Shown: positions 1 through 6,511, numbered from the stretch's first letter. The stretch: DNA of 11,513 nt from REEB95 sp035934235 (GCA_035934235.1 DASYYB010000063.1:1-11513); one strand, 5' to 3'. Notes: generated by a model not told the origin, from the letters alone. Program-made: numbers and translations.

Positions 1-1
1 C

Positions 2-196
2 TCCAACGCCATGACCCGCGCCCACGAAGGCACCGGCCTCGGCTTGCCCCTCTCCAAGAGCCTGGTCGAACTCCATGGCGGCAACTTCTCCATCGCCAGC
101 ACCCCAGGCCACGGAACAACCGTAACCGTAACCCTGCCGGCGATGGCCTCGGCCGACAAACGCGACCACGCCGCCCTGTGGCGGGGCGTCGGCTGA
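2..196 (+). CDS. Sensor histidine kinase, C-terminal end (partial)
   Basis: This is the last 64 residues of a histidine kinase whose start lies left of the window. The visible part is the end of the HATPase_c domain: the G2 glycine box GTGLGLPLSK, then the helix SLVELHGG and the final strands (FSIASTPGHGTTVTVTLP) that close the ATP-binding fold. An irregular 15-residue tail follows, ending at TGA. Such kinases autophosphorylate a histidine and pass the phosphate to a response regulator. The wording LPLSKSLVELHGG resembles the PleC/DivJ-type kinases of alphaproteobacteria, but the sensor and dimerisation domains are missing, so the signal and the partner cannot be given. No response-regulator gene follows, so any partner must lie upstream or elsewhere. 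Family assignment is secure; the subtype is a guess from wording. Confidence 0.9.
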   Translation, partial: SNAMTRAHEGTGLGLPLSKSLVELHGGNFSIASTPGHGTTVTVTLPAMASADKRDHAALWRGVG

Positions 197-252
197 GCGA
201 CCGGCTGACGGCGCTTCGTTGCGGGGTTAGAATGCCGGTCGAGGATCAGCCG

Positions 253-417
253 ATGACCGGTTCCCGCCCTCGTCTGCGTCTTGCGTTCCGCGCCACGATG
301 GCCGCGCTTGCCATCCTGCTGTTGGCGCGTTGCAGCGACACGGTGCATGGCTCGGCCGGCGCCAACGGCAGCGACCGTAGTTCGGCCGGCCAGGTCCGGC
401 TCGGCTTTCCGTTCTAA
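253..417 (+). CDS. Possible small membrane/lipoprotein-like peptide
   Basis: A 54-residue frame begins at ATG 253, seven bases after a fair ribosome binding site (GAGGA, 241-245). It reads as a basic N-terminus (several Arg in the first 14 residues), a hydrophobic stretch (MAALAILLLA), then Cys and a polar, Gly/Ser-rich tail ending FPF. This is the layout of a secreted or lipid-anchored peptide, but the lipobox is poor because Arg sits directly before the Cys (LLARC), where Gly, Ala or Ser is expected. The same frame is open upstream from GTG 178, overlapping the kinase end, and has another ATG at 232; 253 is preferred for its binding site. It ends 17 bases before the stop of the convergent membrane-protein gene. 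No family is recognised. It may be spurious, since random frames of this size are common in GC-rich DNA. Confidence 0.35.
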   Translation: MTGSRPRLRLAFRATMAALAILLLARCSDTVHGSAGANGSDRSSAGQVRLGFPF

Positions 418-434
418 TTCGACCGCGATTTAAT

Positions 435-959
435 TTAACGGTAGGCGCGCAACCGTTGCGCCGGCATCGGCAGTGGGCGCGGTTGCACATGCGCGGCCTG
501 CGGACGGAGCGGCGCGACCTGCGTGGCAGGCAACGCGCGCGGTGTGGCGGCACGTTCGAGCCGCTCGACCAACGCCCGGTTGGCCGCCATCAGCGCATCC
601 ATCTGGCGCAAGCGCGCGTCGAATGTCGGCCGGGCCGTGTCGTGCGGCACGGCGGGTGCGGCAGGCAGCGGCGCCGCCGGAACATAGCGTTCCTGCCAGC
701 CCACATCGTAGAAATCGGGAATCTGACGGCGGCGGCGATAGCTGCCGATCGACAGCACCGCGATCGTCGCGGTCACCACCAGCCCCCACATCACGGCGAT
801 ACCGTATGCGATTTCCGACGCACCCGAGGTCGGCGGAAACAGCGCGACCAGCGGACCAAGTGAGACGATCAGAAACAAGGTCACCGCCGCGCCGCCGACC
901 GCCGAAAGCGTGAACAGCAGCAACGAAGTGCCAAAACCAGAGCCGGATGAAGACCGCAT
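435..959 (-). CDS. Hypothetical two-helix membrane protein with coiled-coil tail
   Basis: The product is 174 residues from ATG 959, which has a good binding site (AAGGGA, six to seven bases upstream). The frame also extends eight codons to a GTG at 983, but that start would bury this binding site inside the gene. Residues 12-42 form a long hydrophobic segment and 52-74 a second one, followed by a basic cluster (SYRRRRQ) that suggests the tail lies in the cytoplasm. Residues about 117-137 (ARLRQMDALMAANRALVERL) look like a short amphipathic helix or coiled coil, and the rest is rich in Pro, Ala and Arg. No family was recognised. The arrangement of two helices plus a cytosolic helix could suit a small envelope or scaffold protein, but that is only a guess. 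Its upstream region is unusually AT-rich and carries repeated TTAACCAT-like motifs. Confidence 0.72.
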   Translation of the reverse strand: MRSSSGSGFGTSLLLFTLSAVGGAAVTLFLIVSLGPLVALFPPTSGASEIAYGIAVMWGLVVTATIAVLSIGSYRRRRQIPDFYDVGWQERYVPAAPLPAAPAVPHDTARPTFDARLRQMDALMAANRALVERLERAATPRALPATQVAPLRPQAAHVQPRPLPMPAQRLRAYR

Positions 960-1025
960 CGCCGTTCCCTTTTGCCAACGCACGGCGCGATCCCAATCGC
1001 GCCTATGCCAAATCCATCGCTGAAT

Positions 1026-1054
1026 GTTTTATGGTTAAAGCACTATAAGTACAA
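1026..1054 (-). promoter_or_regulatory. Candidate promoter of the two-helix membrane protein gene
   Basis: On the - strand a -35-like TTGTAC (1054-1049) and a -10-like TAAAAC (1031-1026) are separated by 17 bases. Transcription would start near 1019, leaving a leader of about 60 bases before ATG 959. Each hexamer matches the sigma-70 consensus only in part (3/6 and 4/6). The AT-rich setting supports a promoter, but the exact elements are uncertain. Confidence 0.4.
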
Positions 1055-1134
1055 GACAAATATAGTTAAGACGGTGTAGAAGGTCGGTTAATACTATAGT
1101 TCAAAAGTAATAAATGTAAGGTCTCTATGGTTAA
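1031..1134 (-). promoter_or_regulatory. Cluster of CtrA-like TTAACCAT motifs
   Basis: Read on the - strand, TTAACCAT occurs exactly at 1031-1038 and 1127-1134. A one-mismatch copy (TTAACTAT) lies at 1062-1069 and a two-mismatch copy (TTAACCGA) at 1084-1091. TTAACCAT is the half-site reported for the alphaproteobacterial cell-cycle regulator CtrA; its full site is TTAA-N7-TTAA, and no full site is present here. The first copy overlaps the candidate -10 region of the membrane-protein gene, where a bound regulator would affect transcription. AT-rich DNA makes TTAA cores more likely by chance, so this is suggestive only. Confidence 0.4.
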
Positions 1135-1270
1135 TATTAATCAAGCGTCGGAAGAATTGACGCGAATCGTGGCCGCCGGCGTCAGGCCCGCCGACGCGGT
1201 GGCAGCGGTTCAGTATCCGGGTTGGCTGAGATCGAGCAGCGGAAAGGCCGACAGCACGTGCGGCGGATAA
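1127..1270 (+). CDS. Possible 47-residue small protein
   Basis: ATG 1127 is preceded by a reasonable binding site (TAAGG, 1117-1121, five bases upstream). The frame runs 47 codons to TAA at 1268-1270. Residues 7-25 (ASEELTRIVAAGVRPADAV) look like one or two amphipathic helices with a believable amino-acid mix. The last 20 codons overlap the 3' end of the dehydrogenase gene on the other strand, and the tail (SSSGKADSTCGG) looks random. The first eight bases coincide with one of the CtrA-like motifs, so start and motif may not both be real. No homologous family is recognised. It may be chance, or the remnant of a longer gene. Confidence 0.22.
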   Translation: MVNINQASEELTRIVAAGVRPADAVAAVQYPGWLRSSSGKADSTCGG

Positions 1271-2325
1271 ACCGGCGGCGCCGGCACCACCATGTCGCAC
1301 TTGAGGTCGGCATAGCGCGTGACGCCCAGGAGGCCGAGACACATGCGAATCTCGATCTCGAGCAGCTCGAGCACGCGGCGAACGCCGGCGGCGCCGGCTG
1401 CGGCCAGGCCATAGCAGTAAAGCCGGCCAATGCCGACCGCGTCGGCGCCGAGCACCAGCGCCTTGACGATGTCGCTACCGCGGCAAAAGCCGCCGTCGAC
1501 GACGACGGGCGCACGGCCTTTGACCGCCGCCACCACCTCCGGCAGCGCATCGAGCGCACCGCGTCCCTGATCGAGCTGCCGGCCGCCGTGATTCGAGACA
1601 TAGACGCAGGCCACGCCGAGCTGACAGGCCTGTTCGGCGTCTTCGGCGGTGGCGATGCCCTTGAGCACGATCGGAAGCTTGTACTTGGCCTTGAAGCGGG
1701 CGACGCCGTCCCAGTCGAATGCCGCCTGGAAGCGCTCCATCTCGGGCACCACGTGACGCCGCCCGCCGACGACGTAGCGCTTGGCGATGTCGCGCTCGCG
1801 GCGTCCGTACATCGACGTGTCGACGGTGAAGCAGAACGCCTCGTAGCCGTGCGCGATCGCCCGGCTGCCGAAATCGTCGATCCACGCCTCGTCGCCGCGC
1901 ACGTAAAGCTGGAAGATGCGGCGGCTCGCCGGCGCGGCTTGCGCCGTCGCTTCAAGCCCGGGCTTGGCCACTGAGCTCACGACCATCGGCACGCCAAACG
2001 CGGCCGCGGCGCACGCCACCGTCGCCGTGCCTTCGGCGTTGAGATTCTCGATCGAGCCGATCGGCGCCAAGATCACCGGCAACCGCGCCGGCTTGCCGAA
2101 GAGCCGCATCGTCGTGTCGATCTTCGACACATCGTGGAGCACCCGCGGCCGGAAGCCGAGGCTGTCGATCGCCAGGCGATTGCGCCGCAACGTCGTCTCA
2201 GTCTCGGCGCCGCCGGTCAGATAATCCCAGAAATTCGTCGGCAACGCGTTGCGCGCCGCGCGCACGATCTCATGCAACGCCGCGAACCGCTCGCCGAGGC
2301 CGCTGTCAGTCTGTGCTTCGGTCAT
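1210..2325 (-). CDS. FMN-dependent alpha-hydroxy acid dehydrogenase/oxidase
   Basis: This 371-residue protein has the length and motifs of the LldD/glycolate oxidase family, TIM barrels that use FMN to oxidise 2-hydroxy acids (lactate, glycolate, mandelate and similar) to 2-oxo acids. By position relative to glycolate oxidase, Tyr35 (DYLTGGAE), Tyr141 (FQLYV), Asp169 (FTVDTS), Arg175/176 (GRRERD), Lys222 (IVLKGI), the catalytic base His246 and Arg249 (SNHGGRQLD) are all present. The FMN phosphate region is DGGFCRGSDIVKALVLGAD (277-295), then GIGR. An intact active site suggests a working enzyme. No signal peptide or membrane segment is seen. Its ATG overlaps the TGA of the hydrolase gene upstream (ATGA), so the two are translationally coupled and probably serve one pathway. 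The natural substrate cannot be read from the sequence. The electron acceptor is also unknown: quinone or cytochrome for a dehydrogenase, oxygen for an oxidase. Confidence 0.94.
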   Translation of the reverse strand: MTEAQTDSGLGERFAALHEIVRAARNALPTNFWDYLTGGAETETTLRRNRLAIDSLGFRPRVLHDVSKIDTTMRLFGKPARLPVILAPIGSIENLNAEGTATVACAAAAFGVPMVVSSVAKPGLEATAQAAPASRRIFQLYVRGDEAWIDDFGSRAIAHGYEAFCFTVDTSMYGRRERDIAKRYVVGGRRHVVPEMERFQAAFDWDGVARFKAKYKLPIVLKGIATAEDAEQACQLGVACVYVSNHGGRQLDQGRGALDALPEVVAAVKGRAPVVVDGGFCRGSDIVKALVLGADAVGIGRLYCYGLAAAGAAGVRRVLELLEIEIRMCLGLLGVTRYADLKCDMVVPAPPVYPPHVLSAFPLLDLSQPGY

Positions 2326-4079
2326 TGGGATTTCCTGCGCCGGGCGAGCTTGGCTGGAATGATCGGCAACAACAGATAGGCGGTCGCGCCGGCACCAAAA
2401 TAAAGCGTGGTATCACCGCCAAAGAGCGTTGCCGGCCGGTCGCGCCGATCGTTGTGGAGGAACGGCCCACAACCGCGCATCGGATGTTTCATGTTCGAGA
2501 GCGCCGCCGGCGGCCCGTCGTGTTCGTAATCGCGACCGCGCACCGACAGACCGAAGCGCCAGCCCTTGGGGACGACGATCGAGGTCGGCCATATCTCGAT
2601 GTCGAGCGTCACCTTGCGGCCGGGCTTCAGCGGCGCGGCCTTGGCGTGCGTGTGATAGGGCCGCCACGGCCTGGTCAGCCGGCGGTCGAGACGGCGATGC
2701 GAGGCGCGCAGCCAGCCTTGCGCGACCGGCGTATGCGGATCGAGCGCGCCCTGAAACGCGACGTCCTTGCCGGCGGGATCGAACAGCCGCAACACCAGGA
2801 ACAGGTCGGCGTCGGCGGTCGAGGACGATACGACGAGCCGCGCAGCAATCGGCCCGGTGATCTCGGTCGCCTGGGCGACCGGCGCACTCATGAATGTCAG
2901 CCCGTCACCGAGCGCGGCGAAGGTACGCGTCGCCTTTTTCGCCGCAGGCTTGGCGGCGAGCGTCAGATCGGGCCGCAGATGAAACTTGGTCCAGCGCGTG
3001 CGCTTGAGCGGCCATTCGTTCTCGAAACGCTCGCGAAAACCGTCGACGTGCCGGACCTGGAGCCGCACCTTAGGCTCCTTGTCCCAGCCGTTCTTCTCGC
3101 CTTTGAGGAAATAGGCGAAGAAGCGTTTCTGCAAGCCGACGCCGTAATCGGTATAGAATTCGACCCAGTGCGTGCCGCCGTGCGCTTCGAGCCATTTGTG
3201 CTTGGAAGCGGCACGAGTGAAGGCTTCGAAATTGCCGCGCGGATGCAAACCCTGTCCGCCCCAATTCGCCGCCGACAAGAACGGCACCTTGACCTTGTCC
3301 CAGCGCGGCGAGCGCGCCTTGTACCAGGCGTCGTCGAGCGGATGCGCCAAGATATCGTTGCCGAAGTCGCAGCGATTGGCCGCAAGCTCGGCGTGGCTCA
3401 GCGTCTCCGGTCCGCAAACCAGATCGCCGGTGACCACGCTTTTCGGCCCGCGCGTGCCGAGCCCATGCTGCACCGTTTTCACCTGCATGTCGTACCAGTT
3501 GGCCCAGAAGGTCGACAGGATGCCGCCGTGATGGGTTGAATCGCGGTACCAGTCGGCGGCGCCTTCCCAGGCGCAAATCGCCGCCAAATGCGGCGGCTGC
3601 CGCGACGCCACCGCCCACGAATTCATCGCGTAATACGAGATGCCGTTGATGCCGATCTTGCCGTTGCACCAATCCTGGCGCGCCGCCCATTCGATGCAGT
3701 CGTGGAAATCCTGCGTCTCGCGCGGCGAGAAATGATCGATGGTGCCCGGCGAGCGGCCGGCGCCGCGTGAATCGACGCGCACGCAGGCATAACCGTCCGG
3801 CACCCATTTCTCCGGATCGACGACTTCCCAGTTCTGGTACCTGTTCGACGAGCCCGCCGTCACGTCGGGGTGATGCTTCGCCATGATATCCCAGGCGGTC
3901 TTGTAACCCTCCTGGAAGGCGAGCCCTTTGGCGTAGGGTCCATAGGTGACGATCGCCGGCGCCTTGCCGAGCTTGAGCGGGCGAAAGATATCGGCGCGCA
4001 ACACGACGCCGTCATCCATCGCGATCGGCACATCCCAATCGATCCGCATGCCGTCGCGGATTTCGCTGTGCGCCGCCAC
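2322..4079 (-). CDS. CocE/NonD-family alpha/beta hydrolase (S15-like)
   Basis: The product is 585 residues from GTG 4079, chosen for the strong purine run GGGAGGG four bases upstream; the open frame itself reaches 4217. ATG 4049 (MRIDWDVPIAMDDG) is an alternative. The N-terminal half is an alpha/beta hydrolase: PLKLGKAPAIVTYGPYAKG, the oxyanion-side strand RVDSRGAGRSPG (101-112) and the nucleophile elbow GINGISYYAM with Ser148. The probable His is 304 (HGGTHW). The C-terminal part (about 365-575) is the jelly-roll domain seen in X-Pro dipeptidyl peptidases and cocaine esterase. The family cleaves esters or amides of acyl groups. Where cocaine esterase carries its triad Asp (GWYDG), this protein reads ANWGGQG (271-277), a variant that I believe recurs in a large NonD subgroup. 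No signal peptide is seen, so the enzyme is probably cytosolic. It is the first gene of an operon with the FMN dehydrogenase, so the dehydrogenase may oxidise a hydroxy acid that the hydrolase releases. Confidence 0.93.
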   Translation of the reverse strand: MAAHSEIRDGMRIDWDVPIAMDDGVVLRADIFRPLKLGKAPAIVTYGPYAKGLAFQEGYKTAWDIMAKHHPDVTAGSSNRYQNWEVVDPEKWVPDGYACVRVDSRGAGRSPGTIDHFSPRETQDFHDCIEWAARQDWCNGKIGINGISYYAMNSWAVASRQPPHLAAICAWEGAADWYRDSTHHGGILSTFWANWYDMQVKTVQHGLGTRGPKSVVTGDLVCGPETLSHAELAANRCDFGNDILAHPLDDAWYKARSPRWDKVKVPFLSAANWGGQGLHPRGNFEAFTRAASKHKWLEAHGGTHWVEFYTDYGVGLQKRFFAYFLKGEKNGWDKEPKVRLQVRHVDGFRERFENEWPLKRTRWTKFHLRPDLTLAAKPAAKKATRTFAALGDGLTFMSAPVAQATEITGPIAARLVVSSSTADADLFLVLRLFDPAGKDVAFQGALDPHTPVAQGWLRASHRRLDRRLTRPWRPYHTHAKAAPLKPGRKVTLDIEIWPTSIVVPKGWRFGLSVRGRDYEHDGPPAALSNMKHPMRGCGPFLHNDRRDRPATLFGGDTTLYFGAGATAYLLLPIIPAKLARRRKSQ

Positions 4080-4124
4080 CAGCCCTCCCGGGCCGCGGTC
4101 TTCTCGAAGCCGCAGCCGGACGCG

Positions 4125-4152
4125 ATGATACCGTTTTCGCGCGCCATGACAG
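4125..4152 (-). promoter_or_regulatory. Candidate promoter of the hydrolase-dehydrogenase operon
   Basis: On the - strand CTGTCA (4152-4147, 4/6 to the -35 consensus) and TATCAT (4130-4125, 5/6 to the -10 consensus) are separated by 16 bases. Transcription would start near 4118, giving a leader of about 39 bases to GTG 4079. The elements lie directly after the terminator of the preceding unit, as expected for a new transcription unit. This also argues against a translation start as far upstream as 4217. Confidence 0.42.
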
Positions 4153-4156
4153 CGGC

Positions 4157-4193
4157 AAAAAGAGGCGGCGGTCCGGCGTGAAGCCGAACCGCC
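4157..4193 (-). terminator. Rho-independent terminator of the CobW-like gene
   Basis: Read on the - strand, an 11-base stem (4193-4183 with 4177-4167, a single G-U pair) closes a five-base loop. A five-T run (4161-4157) follows after five further bases. The short spacer before the T run is a mild weakness. The only gene it could serve is the - strand GTPase ending at 4373. The hydrolase gene begins 77 bases further on. Confidence 0.65.
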
Positions 4194-4350
4194 ACCCTGC
4201 CCCTTGGGGGGAGGCATTTGTCGTCGGGAAAACGCCGGGCCGAGAGGGCTGCCTCAGCCCGGGTGGTCGTCGATCGCGCCATTGCGCGACCGCATCACTC
4301 TGCGCGGCACCAATGACGATAGCGTGACGCGCCGGTGGCGCTTCGGTGAC

Positions 4351-4365
4351 GGCGGATTATCCGCC
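4351..4365. repeat. Short perfect inverted repeat after the CobW-like gene
   Basis: GGCGGAT and ATCCGCC flank a single T, seven bases downstream of the GTPase stop codon. There is no T run, so it is not a terminator by itself. It could stabilise the 3' end of the transcript or be a protein site. The rest of 4194-4350 shows only a small hairpin (GGGCTG/CAGCCC, 4246-4260) and no convincing gene. Confidence 0.35.
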
Positions 4366-4372
4366 GCTGTCT

Positions 4373-5416
4373 TCAGCTTCGCGCCGCCACTGCCGCCGCA
4401 AAGGAGCGCGCGACCGCGTCCTTGACGAGGCCGCGGGTGATAAAGACAAGACGCGTCCGCCGGTCGGCGTCGGGCCAGCGCGGCAGTTCGCGCGGCGCAT
4501 GCACCAAGTGCTGCACCGCGTCGAGTACGACCGGACCGCCGCGCCCGGCAACGTTGACCAGGCCTTTGAGCCGCAGCAGCGTCGGCCCCTTGAACGCCGC
4601 CACGGCCTCCAGCCACGCGGCCAGCGCCGGCCACGCGATCGGCGCGTCGTGCGTCAGCGCGAAGGTCGAAATCCCGTGATGACGCAGCAGATGGTCGGGC
4701 GACGGATCGTGGCCATGGTCATGGCCGCCATGCGCGTCGACGTCGCCAGCGACAACCCGCAACGCAGATGGCGTCGCCGCAAAAAGCGTCTCGGCTGTGA
4801 TCGCGCCGTTGACCGCGGCGACGATCGCCGCCGACGGATTGAGCGCACGGAGACGAGCTTCGAGGGCCGCACGCGGCGACGGCGCGACCAGATCAGTCTT
4901 GGTCAGCACCAAGACGTCGGCAAGCGCCGCCTGTTTCGCGGTTTCGTAATTCGCGTCGAGTTGTGCCGCGGCGTTCACCGCATCGGCCGTCACGACGACG
5001 CGGTCGAGCCGCACGAGCGACGCAAGCTGCGCGTTTTCGAGCAGCATCGCGACGATCGGCGCCGGATCGGCGAGGCCGGTGGTTTCGATCGCGATGCGCT
5101 CGAAGCGCGGGATCTCGCCGCGTCGGACGCGCGTGTCGAGTGTCACGATGGCATCGGTCAGATCGCCGCGCACCGTGCAGCAGACACAGCCGCTTTTAAG
5201 AAGCACGGCGTCCTCGAACGCGGTTTCGATCAGCAGATGATCGAAGCCGATCTCGCCGAACTCGTTGACGATGACGGCCGTGTTGCGCAGCGCCGGCTGG
5301 CGCAGCAATGCGTTGAGCAGTGTCGTCTTGCCGCTACCGAGAAAGCCGCTGACCAGCGCGACCGGCGTCGGGTCCGCAATCGCCCCGCGAATCCTCGATT
5401 TTTCTCGCGTTTTCAT
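4373..5416 (-). CDS. COG0523 (CobW-like) metallochaperone GTPase
   Basis: The product is 347 residues from ATG 5416. The frame extends upstream to 5497, but that would overlap the divergent gene's start, and the family normally begins shortly before the P-loop as here. Motifs in order: Walker A GFLGSGKTT (24-32), NEFGEIGFD (51-59), the metal-binding signature GCVCC (Cys77, Cys79, Cys80), ETTGLADP (111-118) and the guanine-recognition motif TKTD (172-175, usually NKxD). A His-rich loop at 230-246 (GHDHGHDPSPDH, then RHH) and the CobW C-terminal domain from about 250 follow. Members use GTP hydrolysis to deliver metal (zinc, cobalt, iron and others) to client proteins; subgroups include CobW, nitrile hydratase activators and Zn-response proteins. 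The His-rich loop fits metal binding. No Zur-type TGTTA...TAACA palindrome is seen upstream, so zinc-starvation control has no support here. No cobalamin or hydratase genes are nearby. The client is unknown; the divergent operon is the obvious suspect. Confidence 0.93.
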   Translation of the reverse strand: MKTREKSRIRGAIADPTPVALVSGFLGSGKTTLLNALLRQPALRNTAVIVNEFGEIGFDHLLIETAFEDAVLLKSGCVCCTVRGDLTDAIVTLDTRVRRGEIPRFERIAIETTGLADPAPIVAMLLENAQLASLVRLDRVVVTADAVNAAAQLDANYETAKQAALADVLVLTKTDLVAPSPRAALEARLRALNPSAAIVAAVNGAITAETLFAATPSALRVVAGDVDAHGGHDHGHDPSPDHLLRHHGISTFALTHDAPIAWPALAAWLEAVAAFKGPTLLRLKGLVNVAGRGGPVVLDAVQHLVHAPRELPRWPDADRRTRLVFITRGLVKDAVARSFAAAVAARS

Positions 5417-5482
5417 CGCCTGCCGCTCTGTTAAGATCGCGCCAAGCGGCGCGTGCCGCAAGAACGCGTCGAGGGGGAGGAC
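5410..5482. promoter_or_regulatory. Divergent promoter region, CobW-like gene / binding-protein operon
   Basis: Only 66 bases separate the divergent start codons. For the + strand, TTTTCA (5410-5415) and TAAGAT (5432-5437), 16 bases apart, are a weak sigma-70 candidate with a start near 5444. A five-base inverted repeat (GCGGC-GCGT-GCCGC, 5446-5459) follows immediately and could be an operator or leader hairpin. No clear - strand promoter was found. The compact spacing implies that both genes share control elements. Confidence 0.3.
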
Positions 5483-6511
5483 ATGATCCGCATTCACCCT
5501 GCGGCCGCCAGCGCCGCGCTGCTCGCCATCTTATCCCTCGCCAGCGCACCCGCCGGGGCTCAGACGCCGGTCCCGATCAACGTCGGCTGGGCGCAGGCGC
5601 CTGGTCATCTGGCGCCGTTGCTCGACATCCTGGCGCAGAAGCATCCTGAAATCATGCCGCACGACGGCAAGACTTACATCGCCAAGGCGGTGCGCTTCGC
5701 CGGCTCGACGCCGCAGATCGAGGCGATGGCGGCGAACGAGCTCGAAGTCGCGGCCTTCGCGCCGTCGTCGCTGGCGCTCGCCATCACCAACGCGCATCTC
5801 GACGTGCGCGTCGTCGCCGACGTCATCCAGACCGGCACGCACGGTTATTTCGATCAACCGTACATGGTCTTCAAAGATGGGCCGATCAAAAGCGTCGCCA
5901 ACGTCAAGGGCAAGCGGATCGCCACCAACGCCATCGGCTCGGCCAGCGACGCGGCGATGCGCGTGATGTTGCACAAGCATGGTGTCGAGGACAGCCAGTT
6001 CACCACCGTCGAGGCCAATTTCGCCAACATGGTGTCGATGATCGAACAGGACAAAGTCGATCTCATCGCCGTCATGCCACAGTTCGAGCATCGGCTCGAC
6101 GAAGCCGGCAAGTACCGCACGCTGTTCACCATGGGCCAGGCCATTGGTCCGTCGCAGACCGTGCTGTGGGCGATGCGCGAAGATTTCATCAAGGCGCATC
6201 GTCCGGCACTGGTCGATTTCTTCGAGGACCATATCCGCGCCGTGCGCTGGTTCCTCGATCCGAAGAACCGCGACGAAGCGCTGGCGATCGCTGAGCAGGC
6301 GACCAAGCAGAAGCCGGAAGACCTCGCCTATGCCTTCACCAAAAAGGACTTCTATCGCTCGCCGGACGCCATGCCCAATATCAAGGCGGCGCAGGACGAC
6401 ATCGAGCAGGCGGCGAAGCTGCACGTCATTCCGAAAGCGGTGACGATCGAGCCCCAGTACGTCGATTTGTCGCTGATCGAAGAAGCGAAGCGCCGCATCG
6501 ACGGCAAATAG
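5483..6511 (+). CDS. Periplasmic substrate-binding protein, NitT/TauT-type ABC transporter
   Basis: The product is 342 residues from ATG 5483, directly behind a strong binding site (GGGGGAGGAC); the frame extends ten codons further to a GTG with no such support. Residues 1-26 are a signal peptide with cleavage after AGA (A26|Q27), so the protein is periplasmic. The body follows the SsuA/TauA/NMT1-like pattern: NVGWAQAPGHLAPLLDILA (33-51), ELEVAAFAPSSLALAITN (86-103), the lobe-crossing segment VKGKRIATNAIGSASDAAMR (141-160), and a C-terminal helical region. These proteins bind small organic ligands such as sulfonates, nitrate, thiamine precursors or aromatic acids and hand them to a permease. 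No permease or ATPase gene is adjacent, so it is an orphan that must use a transporter encoded elsewhere or act as a sensor. It is followed after 20 bases by the LVIVD gene and is divergent from the metallochaperone GTPase. The ligand is unknown. Confidence 0.93.
   Translation: MIRIHPAAASAALLAILSLASAPAGAQTPVPINVGWAQAPGHLAPLLDILAQKHPEIMPHDGKTYIAKAVRFAGSTPQIEAMAANELEVAAFAPSSLALAITNAHLDVRVVADVIQTGTHGYFDQPYMVFKDGPIKSVANVKGKRIATNAIGSASDAAMRVMLHKHGVEDSQFTTVEANFANMVSMIEQDKVDLIAVMPQFEHRLDEAGKYRTLFTMGQAIGPSQTVLWAMREDFIKAHRPALVDFFEDHIRAVRWFLDPKNRDEALAIAEQATKQKPEDLAYAFTKKDFYRSPDAMPNIKAAQDDIEQAAKLHVIPKAVTIEPQYVDLSLIEEAKRRIDGK

Noticed and set aside
1018..1145. Replication origin, because of AT-rich DNA and CtrA-like motifs
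   Set aside because: No DnaA boxes (TTATCCACA-like) and no origin-associated genes are nearby.
1165..1200. Terminator downstream of the dehydrogenase gene
   Set aside because: A seven-pair stem with a nine-base loop can be drawn on the - strand, but no T run follows, so it is not supported as a Rho-independent terminator.
2313..3539. 408-residue open frame opposite the hydrolase gene
   Set aside because: Codon-aligned antisense shadow; no domain pattern and no convincing ribosome binding site.
4346..5434. 362-residue open frame opposite the CobW-like gene
   Set aside because: Codon-aligned antisense shadow of a gene with all GTPase motifs; the product is low-complexity and Arg-rich.
5417..5482. 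Zur box between the CobW-like gene and the binding-protein gene
   Set aside because: No TGTTA...TAACA-type palindrome is present; a lone TGTTAAGA is not enough.
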